Source: DASYAE01 sp036501535
Lineage (GTDB): Bacteria; Actinomycetota; Actinomycetes; Streptomycetales; Catenulisporaceae
Assembly (NCBI GenBank): GCA_036501535.1
Contig: DASYAE010000111.1
Span: 10,265-74,264 of the forward strand
Direction: 5' to 3'
DNA length: 64,000 nucleotides
The position numbers and the translations under genes were made by a program. Positions 43,156 through 51,561 of this stretch are shown one piece after another (position 1 is the first letter of the stretch; each line of letters opens with the position of its first letter). The notes below the pieces were generated by a model. It did no database searches. It was not told where the DNA came from and saw only the letters and a list, made by a program, of their open reading frames with translations.

Positions 43156-44064
43156 ATGTCTGATCCGATGCTGTCTTATCCGATGCTGCCCATTCCAGCG
43201 ACCGGCGAAGTGCTGCTCATCGCCACCTGTTATGAGGACGACAGCGCTCTGTGGAATGAGGTCCTTGACTCACTGGGCGGATGTCGGGAAGGGGACGCGC
43301 TCGTCCTCGGCGACGGCGGGGTGCGCCTGCGCCCGCTGGAGAACCCGCGGTGGGCAGAACTGCGCGGCGGGAACTTCCCCGCCCTGGCGCCGGCCGAGAG
43401 CGGTGCCCCGGTCGTCGCCCTGGCAGACATCGACGCGGTGTACGGCGGGTCCGGCGTGCTGCTCGTCGACCTGCGCGAGGTACCCGGACGAGGCGTGCGG
43501 ATCCTGCCGGATTCGCTCGAGCGGGTGCTCGCCGGGCTGCTCGCCGGCTCGGTGCGCTTCGACGAACTCGTCCTCGGCATGGACCGCTTCGGCATCTACG
43601 AGGGCGACTGCGGCGAACAGGCGACCCCCACGCCGACCGCCGTGATCCGCACCTCGTTCCCGGGACTGCCCGCCTGCGAGTCGACGCTGCTGGTGCGCAC
43701 CGACTTCAGCGACCCGGAGGGCTGGCTGGCCCTGCTGCTCGGGCTCGGCGGAGCCGACGAGGACGACTATACGGGGGCTTCTTTCTACCCCGACGACCCG
43801 CCGGACCTGCACGCCCTGGTGGTCGAGGACCGCGCGTTCGAGTCCTTGCAGCCCGGCCAGGTCCCCGCCCTGGTGCCGCCCGGGCCGGACACCACCATGG
43901 TCGCGCTCGCCGACGCGACGACCATGGCGGACCCCGCCCGCCCGCTGCTCGTCGTCGACATCTACGGCACTCCGGGGCAGGCGGTCCGCATCCCCGCGGC
44001 CGAAGCCGGGTCGATGGCGATCAACCTGCAGATCTCCAACATGGACTTCGGCGACTTCGCATAG
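43156..44064 (+). CDS. DUF6924-like protein, internally duplicated
   Basis: The 302-aa acidic cytosolic protein consists of two diverged copies of one domain: residues about 13-137 (TGEVLLIATCYEDDSALWNEVLDSLG ... VLLVDLREVPGRGVRILPDSLERVLAGL) and 173-302 (STLLVRTDFSDPEGWLALLLGLG ... LLVVDIYGTPGQAVRIPAAEAGSMAINL). Each has a TDFSD-like strand-turn and a late LLVVD strand. This fits the uncharacterised DUF6924 family. 32 bp behind the WYL gene, so probably cotranscribed. Confidence 0.72.
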   Translation: MSDPMLSYPMLPIPATGEVLLIATCYEDDSALWNEVLDSLGGCREGDALVLGDGGVRLRPLENPRWAELRGGNFPALAPAESGAPVVALADIDAVYGGSGVLLVDLREVPGRGVRILPDSLERVLAGLLAGSVRFDELVLGMDRFGIYEGDCGEQATPTPTAVIRTSFPGLPACESTLLVRTDFSDPEGWLALLLGLGGADEDDYTGASFYPDDPPDLHALVVEDRAFESLQPGQVPALVPPGPDTTMVALADATTMADPARPLLVVDIYGTPGQAVRIPAAEAGSMAINLQISNMDFGDFA

Positions 44065-44090
44065 AACCTGCCGAGAACGTCGGCCGCATG

Positions 44091-44738
44091 TTAGAGACCG
44101 AATACGCGTGAGACCGCGGCGGCGGTCTCGTCCTCGCGCATCGCGGTGTCGAGTTCGATGACGGGCAGGGCGAGGTGCGCGGCCTCGGCACGCAGGCGGT
44201 CGGTGAACATGCGGTCACGCTCGAACAGGTTGTGGCGGGCGCGATTGCGGTCGCTCACGGTGCGGGGGACGTCCCATCCGCCGGTGCGGCCGTCGAACGC
44301 CGCGCGGCGGAACCCGGGCGTCGGCAGCAGCCACACCGCCTGGCGGCCCTCGGTCAGCAGCGGCTCGACGAGGTGCGGCAACAGGCGGAAGCCCTCGACG
44401 ACGAGCCCGGTTCCACCCGCCGCGCGCAGCAGGTCCTCGACGATCAGGCCGAAGCCTTCGCCGCGGAACCAGTGGAAGGTCTCGAGCATGGTCTGCGGGG
44501 TGCGGGTGACCCAGCGCTCGTCCATGTCCATGGCCGCGAATTGGCTCAGGTACGGGGCGTGCTCCATTGAGATTCGCCCGGCGTGATCGGCCATCGCGTC
44601 ATCTGTCGAGTAGACGTCGAACCCATGCTCGGCCGCGACGCGGCGGGCAATGGTCGTCTTGCCCGCGCCGCTGCCGCCGCCGATCCAGTAGACGTGACGC
44701 AGGCGCGCGCGGGTGGCGGCTTCTTCGCCGCCGGTCAT
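44091..44738 (-). CDS. P-loop NTPase / small-molecule kinase-like protein
   Basis: The 215-aa protein has Walker A GGGSGAGKTT (20-29), a following YSTDD and a LVVEGFRLLP strand like those of uridine/nucleoside-type kinases, and an Arg-rich lid region. No other domain. Substrate unknown. ATG 44738 is taken because homology to the P-loop begins soon after. Divergent from the radical SAM gene; convergent with the DUF6924-like gene. Confidence 0.75.
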   Translation of the reverse strand: MTGGEEAATRARLRHVYWIGGGSGAGKTTIARRVAAEHGFDVYSTDDAMADHAGRISMEHAPYLSQFAAMDMDERWVTRTPQTMLETFHWFRGEGFGLIVEDLLRAAGGTGLVVEGFRLLPHLVEPLLTEGRQAVWLLPTPGFRRAAFDGRTGGWDVPRTVSDRNRARHNLFERDRMFTDRLRAEAAHLALPVIELDTAMREDETAAAVSRVFGL

Positions 44739-44863
44739 CGGGTTCCGTGGTGGTGCTGCATTTCGTCGTCCCCCTCCCCTCCTCACGGGAGCCTATCGAC
44801 GCGCCGCGCTGGCCCGGCCCGACTCGCGGTTTTCGGCCATCCCGATCTCGTGCGCCGTCGTTT

Positions 44864-44879
44864 TCGAACGCGTGTTCTA
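44864..44879. promoter_or_regulatory. SOS box (LexA site) TCGAAC-N4-GTTCTA
   Basis: The sequence matches the actinobacterial/Bacillus-type LexA consensus TCGAAC-N4-GTTCGA with one mismatch. It overlaps the -10 of the radical SAM gene, the usual place for LexA repression. Confidence 0.72.
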
Positions 44880-44883
44880 TACT
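44878..44883 (+). promoter_or_regulatory. -10 TATACT giving a leaderless transcript
   Basis: TATACT ends six bases before the ATG at 44890, so transcription should start at the A of ATG. No ribosome-binding site is present. Confidence 0.6.
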
Positions 44884-44889
44884 CCGAAC

Positions 44890-46041
44890 ATGAGATGGTT
44901 CGAACAAGTGATCGACAAGGAGCAGAGCGGCGCAGGCAGCGCAGACGACGGTGCTGACGGCGCGGACGGCGCAGCCGGGGCGGACGGCCAGCTCGCCCTG
45001 TTCACCGCCGGGGCTACGGCGCGCACCTTCGACACGCCGGAGTTCCGCGGCACGACCTTCTACGAGGTGCAGGCGAAGTCGGTGCTGAACCGGGTGCCCG
45101 GCGCCATGCCCTACTTCCGCTGGACGATCAATCCCTACCGCGGCTGCGGGCACCGCTGCGTCTACTGCTTCGCCCGCAAGTCGCACAGCTATCTCGACCT
45201 GGGCACCGGGCTGGACTTCGACACTAAGATCGTGGTCAAGGTCAACGCGCCGGAGGTGCTGCGCGCGGAGCTGGCCCGGCCGTCGTGGCGGCGCGACCAC
45301 GTGGCGATGGGCACCAACGTCGACTGCTACCAGCGGGCCGAGGGCCGGTACCGGCTGATGCCGGAGATCCTGGCCGCGCTCGCCGGGGCCGACACGCCGT
45401 TCTCCATCCTGACGAAGGGCACGCTGATCCTGCGCGACCTCGACCTGCTGCTGCGCGCGTCGGACCGGGTCCGGGTGTCGGTGAGCATGTCGGTCGGCTT
45501 CCTCGACGAGCGGCTGTGGCGGTCGATCGAGGCCGGCACGCCCAGCCCGCGCCGCCGGCTCGAGGCGGTGCGCGCGCTGAGCGTGTCAGGGCTCGGCTGC
45601 TCGGTGCTGATGGCGCCGATCCTGCCGTGGCTGACCGACTCGCCGGGCCAGCTGCGCGCCACGGTCCAGGCGATCGCGCGGGCCGGGGCCGAGTCGGTGA
45701 CCCCGCTGGTGCTGCACCTGCGGCCGGGCGCCCGCGAGTGGTACTCGGCGTGGCTGGCCGCGAACCACCCCGACCTGGTCGGCCGGTACCGGGCGCTCTA
45801 CGGCGGCGGCTCCTACGCGCCGCGCTGGTATCAGCGTCAGATCGCTGACATCGTGCGCCGGTGCGCCCGGGAGTGCGGGCTGGCGGTCTCGCGCGGCGAG
45901 GAGCCCCGCCGGATCCGGGCCGGCGAGGCCGCCGACCCGGCGCAGCCGGACCGCGCGACAGAGCCGGTCCGGCCGACGGGGTCGGCCGGACCGGCTGCCT
46001 GCGAGACGCCGCCCGCGGGCGAGCAGATGACGCTGATCTGA
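44890..46041 (+). CDS. Radical SAM protein, Rv2578c family
   Basis: The 383-aa protein has INPYRGCGHRCVYCFARKSH with C86-x3-C90-x2-C93 for the 4Fe-4S cluster, GTNVDCYQRAEGRYRLMPEIL, and SILTKGTLILRDLDLL, all diagnostic for the Rv2578c/SplB-related family. An Asp/Gly/Ala-rich spacer (15-33) and a Pro-rich tail flank the core. The SOS box and leaderless promoter point to a role in the DNA-damage response. ATG 44890 coincides with the predicted transcription start. Confidence 0.92.
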   Translation: MRWFEQVIDKEQSGAGSADDGADGADGAAGADGQLALFTAGATARTFDTPEFRGTTFYEVQAKSVLNRVPGAMPYFRWTINPYRGCGHRCVYCFARKSHSYLDLGTGLDFDTKIVVKVNAPEVLRAELARPSWRRDHVAMGTNVDCYQRAEGRYRLMPEILAALAGADTPFSILTKGTLILRDLDLLLRASDRVRVSVSMSVGFLDERLWRSIEAGTPSPRRRLEAVRALSVSGLGCSVLMAPILPWLTDSPGQLRATVQAIARAGAESVTPLVLHLRPGAREWYSAWLAANHPDLVGRYRALYGGGSYAPRWYQRQIADIVRRCARECGLAVSRGEEPRRIRAGEAADPAQPDRATEPVRPTGSAGPAACETPPAGEQMTLI

Positions 46042-46104
46042 GAGACCTGATATCCGGTTCCGATATCCGGTTCCGATATCACTGTCCGGGCAGGCCGCGG
46101 CCGG

Positions 46105-46692
46105 TTACCACAGGCCGGGGATCAGCCGCTTGGTCCGGGCCAGGTAGGCCTGGTAGGGCGCGCCGACCACGCGGAGCATCTCGGCCTCCTCGACCTGGAT
46201 GCGGCGCAGCAGCGAGACGGCCGGCGGCGCCAGGCAGAGCGCCAGTCCGGGCCAGGTGCCCGAAGCCAGGCCGAGCCCCGCGGTGAGCAGCATGATCCCG
46301 GTGTAGGAGGGGTGGCGCACCAGCCGGTACGGGCCGCTGGAGACCACCGACTGCCCGTTGTCGACCTCGACCGTGGTGCGGAACGAGTGGCCGAGCGTCG
46401 CGATCGCCCAGACCCGCACCGCCAGGCCGATCCAGGCCACGGCCAGCCCGGCCTCGGCCGGCCCGCCGGCGGTGCGCGCGCCGGCGATCCAGAGCGGGGA
46501 GTGCGCGGGGGCCACGGCGGAGATCGCGAACGCCGCGACGAGGCCGCCGATGAGCAGGAACGCGTTGAGCCTGCGGGTGCCCCGGTCGGCCGTCGTGGTG
46601 CCCATGCCGCGCAGGCGGTCGCGCAGGTCCAGGCCCCGCTCGAAGAGCATCCAGAGGCCGCCGGTCGCGAGGAGAAGAATCGTCGTCGTCAT
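46105..46692 (-). CDS. ICMT-like integral membrane methyltransferase
   Basis: The 195-aa protein has about four helices and the isoprenylcysteine methyltransferase-type C-terminus: LGHSFRTTVEVDNGQSVVSSGPYRLVRHPSYTGIMLL, with RHPSY and a later E-E-x-L (VEEAEMLRVVGAPYQAYLARTKRLIPGLW). Bacterial members methylate unknown small molecules or lipids. ATG 46692 is chosen; a longer frame begins at 46749. An inverted repeat at 46750-46780 lies upstream. Confidence 0.87.
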   Translation of the reverse strand: MTTTILLLATGGLWMLFERGLDLRDRLRGMGTTTADRGTRRLNAFLLIGGLVAAFAISAVAPAHSPLWIAGARTAGGPAEAGLAVAWIGLAVRVWAIATLGHSFRTTVEVDNGQSVVSSGPYRLVRHPSYTGIMLLTAGLGLASGTWPGLALCLAPPAVSLLRRIQVEEAEMLRVVGAPYQAYLARTKRLIPGLW

Positions 46693-47274
46693 GCTTCGAG
46701 TTTCCGGCGCCCGGCGCCGCCGCACATCGACTGCATATCCGACCCGCATCCACCGATCGGCTGAGTCCGCCGATCGGTGGACTACGCCAGCCGGTGCGAC
46801 ATCGCTGGTCAGGGCCCGATGGTTGACGGATCGCGGCCGCCGCGCCGACTGAGCCTCAGCCGCCGGGTGCGGTGCCTGATGCAGCGTCAGTTCCGCGAGG
46901 CGCGACGCACCCGCGCGGCGATCGGACTAGGCAGCGTGGGAAGCCTTTACCATGGCCCGCGCAACTTGCTCTAAGGCCGTGAACGTGCGTAACCCGACCT
47001 GGCGCACCGTCGAATGTCCAACCCCCGTACGATAACGGGTCGGCAACGGGCCCGGAAAGCGAACCGGGCACCCGGCCCGATCCGACCAGACTCGATACGC
47101 CCAGACCGAACAAACGCAGACTCGACAAGCCTCAACAAGCGCAGTACCCCGAACGCGCAGCCCGCGGCGGCGCCGTTTGAACGAACCCTTGAGGGTTATG
47201 GGCATGCGGCCCGGTGGACCACCGGACCGCGTGGCCGCCCCCAGCGCACCCGCCCGGACGACGAAAGGCCCGAC
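46693..47274. other. Intergenic between ICMT-like gene and zwf
   Basis: About 580 bp without a supportable gene. It contains the 12-bp-arm inverted repeat (46750-46780) and CCCGT-N6-ACGGG (47024-47039), a candidate operator 235 bp before zwf. The zwf-proximal part is rich in CGA/CAA-type codons in several frames but has no family features. Confidence 0.5.
46750..46780. promoter_or_regulatory. Perfect 12-bp inverted repeat with two CCGATCGG palindromes
   Basis: CCACCGATCGGC, a 7-nt spacer and its exact complement lie 58 bp upstream of the ICMT-like gene. Each arm contains the 8-bp palindrome CCGATCGG, so this could be two operator sites or a cruciform/hairpin. No T run follows, so a terminator is less likely. 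Confidence 0.6.
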
Positions 47275-48666
47275 ATGGCGCACGAGGACCCCGGCAAGGC
47301 CGCGAACCTCCTGGTCGTCTTCGGCATCACCGGAGACCTTGCCCGCAAGATGACACTGCGTTCGCTGTACCGGCTGGAGAAGCGCGGACTGCTCGACGTG
47401 CGGATCGTCGGCGTGGCCTCCGACGACTGGACCGTCGAGCAGCTGGTCGAGCACGCCCGCAAGGCGATCGGCGAGTCGGGCGAGAAGATCAGCCCGAAGG
47501 TCTTCGACCGGTTCGCGCACCGGCTGTCCTACCTCTCCGGCGACGTCAACGACGACGCGCTCTACGACCGGCTGGCGAAGGAGGTCGGCGAGAACCCGAA
47601 GGCGCTGTACTACCTGGAGATGCCGCCCTCGCTGTTCGGCCCGATCGTCGAGCACCTGGCGAAGGCCGACCTGGTGAGCAACTCGCACGTGGCGGTGGAG
47701 AAGCCGTTCGGCCACGACCTGGAGTCCGCGCGGGAGCTGAACGCGCGGCTGCGCAAGGTGCTGCGCGAGGACCAGATACTGCGGGTGGACCACTTCCTGG
47801 GCAAGGAACCGGTCATCGAGCTGGAATACCTGCGCTTCGCGAACCCCGCGCTGGCCGACCTGTGGGACCGCAAGAGCGTGTCGGCCATACAGATCACCAT
47901 GGCCGAGGACTTCGGGGTCGAGGACCGCGGCCGGTTCTACGACCCGGTCGGCGCGCTGCGCGACGTGGTGCAGAACCACCTGCTGCAGGTGCTCGCGCTG
48001 GTCGCGATGGAGCCGCCGGCCGGCTCGGCGGCGGACGAGCTGCAGGACAAGAAGGCCGAGCTGTTCAAGGCGATCCCGGCGGCCGACCCCGAGCACTACG
48101 TGCGCGGCCAGTACGCGGGCTACCGGGACATCCCGGGGGTGGCGAAGGACTCGACCACCGAGACCTTCACGGCGCTGCGCCTGGAGATCGACAACTGGCG
48201 CTGGGCCGGGGTGCCGGTCTTCCTGCGCGCCGGGAAGAAGCTGCCGACCCGGATCACCGAGATGCGGCTGCTGCTGCGCAAGCCGCCGCGGCTGGCCTTC
48301 CTGCCCAAGGTCACCCAGGTCGAGCCGAACCAGATCGTGCTGCGCATCGACCCGAACCCGGGCCTGCAGCTCCAGCTGGCCGCGCTGGACGGCGAGTCGT
48401 GGCGCCCGCTGCACCTCGACGCCTCGTTCTCCCGGGACCTCGGCAAGCCGCTGGAGCCGTACGAGCGGCTGCTGCACTGCGCGATGTGCGGCGATCACAC
48501 GGTGTTCGCCCGCGAGGACAGCGTCGAGGAGACCTGGCGGATCGTCCAGCCGCTGCTCGACGCGCCGCCCGAGGCGCATCCCTACGAGCCGGGCTGCTGG
48601 GGGCCCGCGGAGGCGGACCAGCTGCTGCGCGGCCACCCGCGCTGGCACAGGCCGTGGCTGGACTAG
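47275..48666 (+). CDS. zwf: Glucose-6-phosphate 1-dehydrogenase
   Basis: The 463-aa enzyme oxidises glucose 6-phosphate to 6-phosphogluconolactone, the entry to the oxidative pentose phosphate pathway. It has the nucleotide motif FGITGDLARK (16-25), VEKPFGHDLESA, and RVDHFLGKEPV with the catalytic His and substrate-binding Lys. It is shorter than the usual 500-residue actinobacterial form. ATG 47275 follows GAAAGG. The next gene, gnd, is codirectional after 104 bp. Confidence 0.95.
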   Translation: MAHEDPGKAANLLVVFGITGDLARKMTLRSLYRLEKRGLLDVRIVGVASDDWTVEQLVEHARKAIGESGEKISPKVFDRFAHRLSYLSGDVNDDALYDRLAKEVGENPKALYYLEMPPSLFGPIVEHLAKADLVSNSHVAVEKPFGHDLESARELNARLRKVLREDQILRVDHFLGKEPVIELEYLRFANPALADLWDRKSVSAIQITMAEDFGVEDRGRFYDPVGALRDVVQNHLLQVLALVAMEPPAGSAADELQDKKAELFKAIPAADPEHYVRGQYAGYRDIPGVAKDSTTETFTALRLEIDNWRWAGVPVFLRAGKKLPTRITEMRLLLRKPPRLAFLPKVTQVEPNQIVLRIDPNPGLQLQLAALDGESWRPLHLDASFSRDLGKPLEPYERLLHCAMCGDHTVFAREDSVEETWRIVQPLLDAPPEAHPYEPGCWGPAEADQLLRGHPRWHRPWLD

Positions 48667-48770
48667 GCGTACCGCGCACCCGCCGCGCGGCGCGGCAGCA
48701 CGGGCAATAGCGTAGGCGACAAGATGAGTCACCAGCACAGCGGAATATGGGACCAGGCAGGGAGAGACAC

Positions 48771-49790
48771 GTGCAACTGGGAATGATCGGGCTTGGCCGC
48801 ATGGGTGCCAACATCGTGCGCCGGCTGATGCGCGACGGGCACGAGTGCGTCGTCTACGACCACAATTCCTCGGTCGTCGAAGGGCTCGTCGGCGAGGGCG
48901 CGATCGGCGCCGGCTCGCTCAAGGAGCTGGCCGAGAAGCTGGCCGCGCCGCGCGCGGTCTGGGTGATGGTCCCGGCGGGCCAGATCACCACCGACGTGAT
49001 CAACGAGCTGTCCACCACGCTGGAGTCGGGCGACACCGTTATCGACGGCGGCAACACCTACTACCGCGACGACATGAAGCACGCCGCGATGCTCCGCGAG
49101 CACGGCATCGACCTGCTCGACTGCGGCACCAGCGGCGGGGTGTTCGGCCTGGAGCGGGGCTACTGCCTCATGATCGGCGGCGACACGGAGGCCTTCGCCC
49201 GGGTCGAGCCGATCTTCTCGGCGCTGGCCCCCGGCGCCGCCTCGGCCGAGCGCACCCCGGGCCGCAGCGGCGCGGTCTCGACCGCGGAGAACGGCTACCT
49301 GCACTGCGGGCCGAACGGCGCCGGGCACTTCGTGAAGATGGTCCACAACGGCATCGAGTACGGCATGATGGCCTCGTTCGCGGAGGGTCTCAATATTCTG
49401 CGCAATGCGGACATCGGCACCCGCACCGAGGCGGGCGACGCGGAGACCGCGCCGCTGGAGGAGCCCGAGTTCTACCAGTACAAGATCGACACCGCCGAGG
49501 TCGCCGAGGTGTGGCGGCGCGGCAGCGTGGTCGGCTCGTGGCTGCTGGACCTGACCGCGGCCGCGCTGCACCAGTCGCCGGACCTGGGCGACTACAGCGG
49601 CCGGGTGTCCGACTCCGGCGAGGGCCGCTGGACCTCGATCGCGGCGATCGACGAGGGCGTGCCGACCCCGGTGCTCACCGCCGCGCTCTACTCCCGGTTC
49701 GCCTCGCGCGGCCTGGACGACTACGGCAACAAGGTGCTCTCCGCGATGCGCAACGCCTTCGGCGGGCACCTCGAGAAGCCGGCGGGCTGA
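48771..49790 (+). CDS. gnd: Decarboxylating 6-phosphogluconate dehydrogenase (short, NAD-type)
   Basis: The 339-aa product is of the short 6PGDH class (GntZ/YqeC-like): MIGLGRMGANIVRRLMRDGHECVVYDHN (Rossmann), VIDGGNTYYRDD, DCGTSGGVFGLERGYCLMIGG, and CGPNGAGHFVKMVHNGIEYGMM with the catalytic Lys and HN. A D rather than R pattern after the second strand (YDHN) suggests NAD preference. GTG 48771 follows GGGAGAG. With zwf it gives ribulose 5-phosphate. A strong terminator follows. Confidence 0.94.
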   Translation: MQLGMIGLGRMGANIVRRLMRDGHECVVYDHNSSVVEGLVGEGAIGAGSLKELAEKLAAPRAVWVMVPAGQITTDVINELSTTLESGDTVIDGGNTYYRDDMKHAAMLREHGIDLLDCGTSGGVFGLERGYCLMIGGDTEAFARVEPIFSALAPGAASAERTPGRSGAVSTAENGYLHCGPNGAGHFVKMVHNGIEYGMMASFAEGLNILRNADIGTRTEAGDAETAPLEEPEFYQYKIDTAEVAEVWRRGSVVGSWLLDLTAAALHQSPDLGDYSGRVSDSGEGRWTSIAAIDEGVPTPVLTAALYSRFASRGLDDYGNKVLSAMRNAFGGHLEKPAG

Positions 49791-49834
49791 CCCGCCGGGC
49801 CGCCACGCCTCCCCCGGCACGGTGAACCGCCGGA

Positions 49835-49866
49835 CGGCCGGGACCGCCCCGCGGCGGTCCCGGCCG
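49835..49866 (+). terminator. Intrinsic terminator after gnd
   Basis: A perfect 14-bp GC stem (49835-49848 with 49853-49866), 4-nt loop and a short TTTCC tail, 45 bp after the gnd stop. Confidence 0.8.
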
Positions 49867-50008
49867 TTTCCGTGCCCGGGGTAGAAACCGGTTGTGCGCG
49901 CCCCGATCTCAGCGCAATGCTCTGATGAGAAGTCCCGCCGCACGGCGCAGAACCGGCCGAGCGGGGAGAATGGTCTCGAACCGGGAGCCGTTGGGGAGGT
50001 GACCGCGG

Positions 50009-50764
50009 ATGGCCGAGGCGGGCGCGGGTTCCGCCAAGGGGTTGGCGCGACAGGTGCGCGGCGAGCTGGTCGCGCTGCTCGGCGACGCCGGCCGGGCCTG
50101 GCGGGAGGGCCGCCGGCCGTGGATCGCCGCGACGATGTGTGTGCTGACGGCCCTGTGCGCGGCCGCCGAGCAGTTTCCGGGCGCGCGGACCGGGCTCGCC
50201 ATGGCGGGCGACGTGTACGCGCGGCTGCCCCTGGGCGGCGAGCTGGCGCGGATGCCGCTGTCGGTCTTCCTGCCGACCGCGGACCTGCCGGTCTGGGCGG
50301 CGGTGGCGCAGATCGCGGCGGTGGTCGGGATCGCGGAGCTGGTCGTCGGGCGGGTGTCGACCGCGGTCGTCGCAGGCGCCGGACAGGCGCTGAGCACGCT
50401 GGCCGCGCGGTGCCTGATCGCGCTCGGCCCCGCGGTGGTCCTGGGCCTTCCGCTGAGCCAGGCCGGGGTGCTGGACACCGGGCCGTCCGGCATCAGCACG
50501 GCGCTGGGCGGCTGGCTGCTGGCCCGGCGCGGCGCGTACGCCTCGCTCACGCTGCTCACCGCCGCGATCGTGTTCGCCGCGGTGGTGCAGTTCAACCTGG
50601 ACGGCCGCGAGCACGCGGCGGCGCTGGTCTCGGGGGTCGGCGTCGCGGTGTTGCAGAGCTCTGCGGTGCGTGCGCTGCCCGGCCGGGCGGCGCGGGAGGC
50701 GCGGGCGCTGTGGACCGGCGTGCTGTGCCGGATCGGTCTCAGGGTTCGATCGACAGACCGCTGA
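50009..50764 (+). CDS. Rhomboid-like membrane protein
   Basis: The 251-aa protein has about six membrane helices. In the helix-4-like region it reads DTGPSGISTALGGW with the rhomboid motif GxSG (S160), and in the last helix region REHAAALVSGVGV offers H202, the expected Ser-His dyad. The family resembles actinobacterial rhomboid-like proteins. The cytosolic head is charged. If active it would cut membrane proteins within the bilayer. ATG 50009 follows GGGGAGG. Its 3' end overlaps the convergent MBL-fold gene by 26 bp. Confidence 0.62.
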   Translation: MAEAGAGSAKGLARQVRGELVALLGDAGRAWREGRRPWIAATMCVLTALCAAAEQFPGARTGLAMAGDVYARLPLGGELARMPLSVFLPTADLPVWAAVAQIAAVVGIAELVVGRVSTAVVAGAGQALSTLAARCLIALGPAVVLGLPLSQAGVLDTGPSGISTALGGWLLARRGAYASLTLLTAAIVFAAVVQFNLDGREHAAALVSGVGVAVLQSSAVRALPGRAAREARALWTGVLCRIGLRVRSTDR

Positions 50765-51479
50765 CGGCGACCGCCGTGTCGCCGCGGTAGCCGCGCGCGG
50801 CCGCTTCAAGGGCGAGGTCGTGCTCGGTGCCCGGCCAGAGGTGCGTGAGCAGGAGCCGGCCGACGCCGGCTCGTGCCGCCTGCAGGCCGGCGCCGCGGGC
50901 GCTGCTGAGGTAGGCCGCATCGCCGGACGGCAGCCGGTCGGGATACGTCGCCTCGGCGATCAGCAGGTCGGCCCGCTCGGCCAGCTCGACGACGCCCGGA
51001 TCGGGTCCGCAGTCGCCGGTGTAGGCGAAGGTCGTGCCGCCCGCGGTGACGCGCAGGCCGACGTTGGGCACCCAGTGCGGCAGGAGCCGGGGTTCGACGG
51101 TGAACGGGCCGATGTCGAAGCGCCGGCCCGGCCGGATGCGGTGCAGCGCATATGCGTCGTCGAGCATGCCGCGGCGGTCGAGGGCGAGCACCGCGTCGAG
51201 CGCGCCGGGCAGGGCGAAGACCGGCAGCGTCGGCGGCGGACGCTCGTCGAGCGCGCGGGCCCGCAGCAGAGGGTTGAGATCGGCGCAGTGGTCCGGATGG
51301 CCGTGCGAGACCACGACGGCGTCGACCGACCCGGCCGGGAGGTGCCGCTGCAGCCGGGGCAGCGTCGCGTACCCGACATCGATCAGGAGGTTGAATCCGT
51401 CGTGCTCAGCCAGGAAGCCGCTGCACGGCTCCTCGGCGGTCGGCCACGCACCGCTCGCGCCGAGCACCCTGATCCTCAT
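50739..51479 (-). CDS. MBL-fold metallohydrolase
   Basis: The 246-aa protein has VVSHGHPDHCADL (HxHxDH), later LLPHWVPN, TGDCGPD and LLTHLWPG, the metal ligands of the RNase Z/cyclic-phosphodiesterase-like group. It is cytosolic and the substrate is unknown. ATG 51479. Tail-to-tail overlap with the rhomboid-like gene. Confidence 0.88.
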   Translation of the reverse strand: MRIRVLGASGAWPTAEEPCSGFLAEHDGFNLLIDVGYATLPRLQRHLPAGSVDAVVVSHGHPDHCADLNPLLRARALDERPPPTLPVFALPGALDAVLALDRRGMLDDAYALHRIRPGRRFDIGPFTVEPRLLPHWVPNVGLRVTAGGTTFAYTGDCGPDPGVVELAERADLLIAEATYPDRLPSGDAAYLSSARGAGLQAARAGVGRLLLTHLWPGTEHDLALEAAARGYRGDTAVAVSGLSIEP

Positions 51480-51561
51480 GGTCCCCGACTATGCCACCGC
51501 GGCAGCGTCGGCGCCCGCGCGCCTGCGACGGTGCAGGCGGCGCGGGCGCCGGGTGCGCCGG

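Noticed and set aside
46856..47128. 90-codon minus ORF upstream of zwf
   Set aside because: No recognisable domain, no ribosome site and overlapping candidate regulatory DNA.
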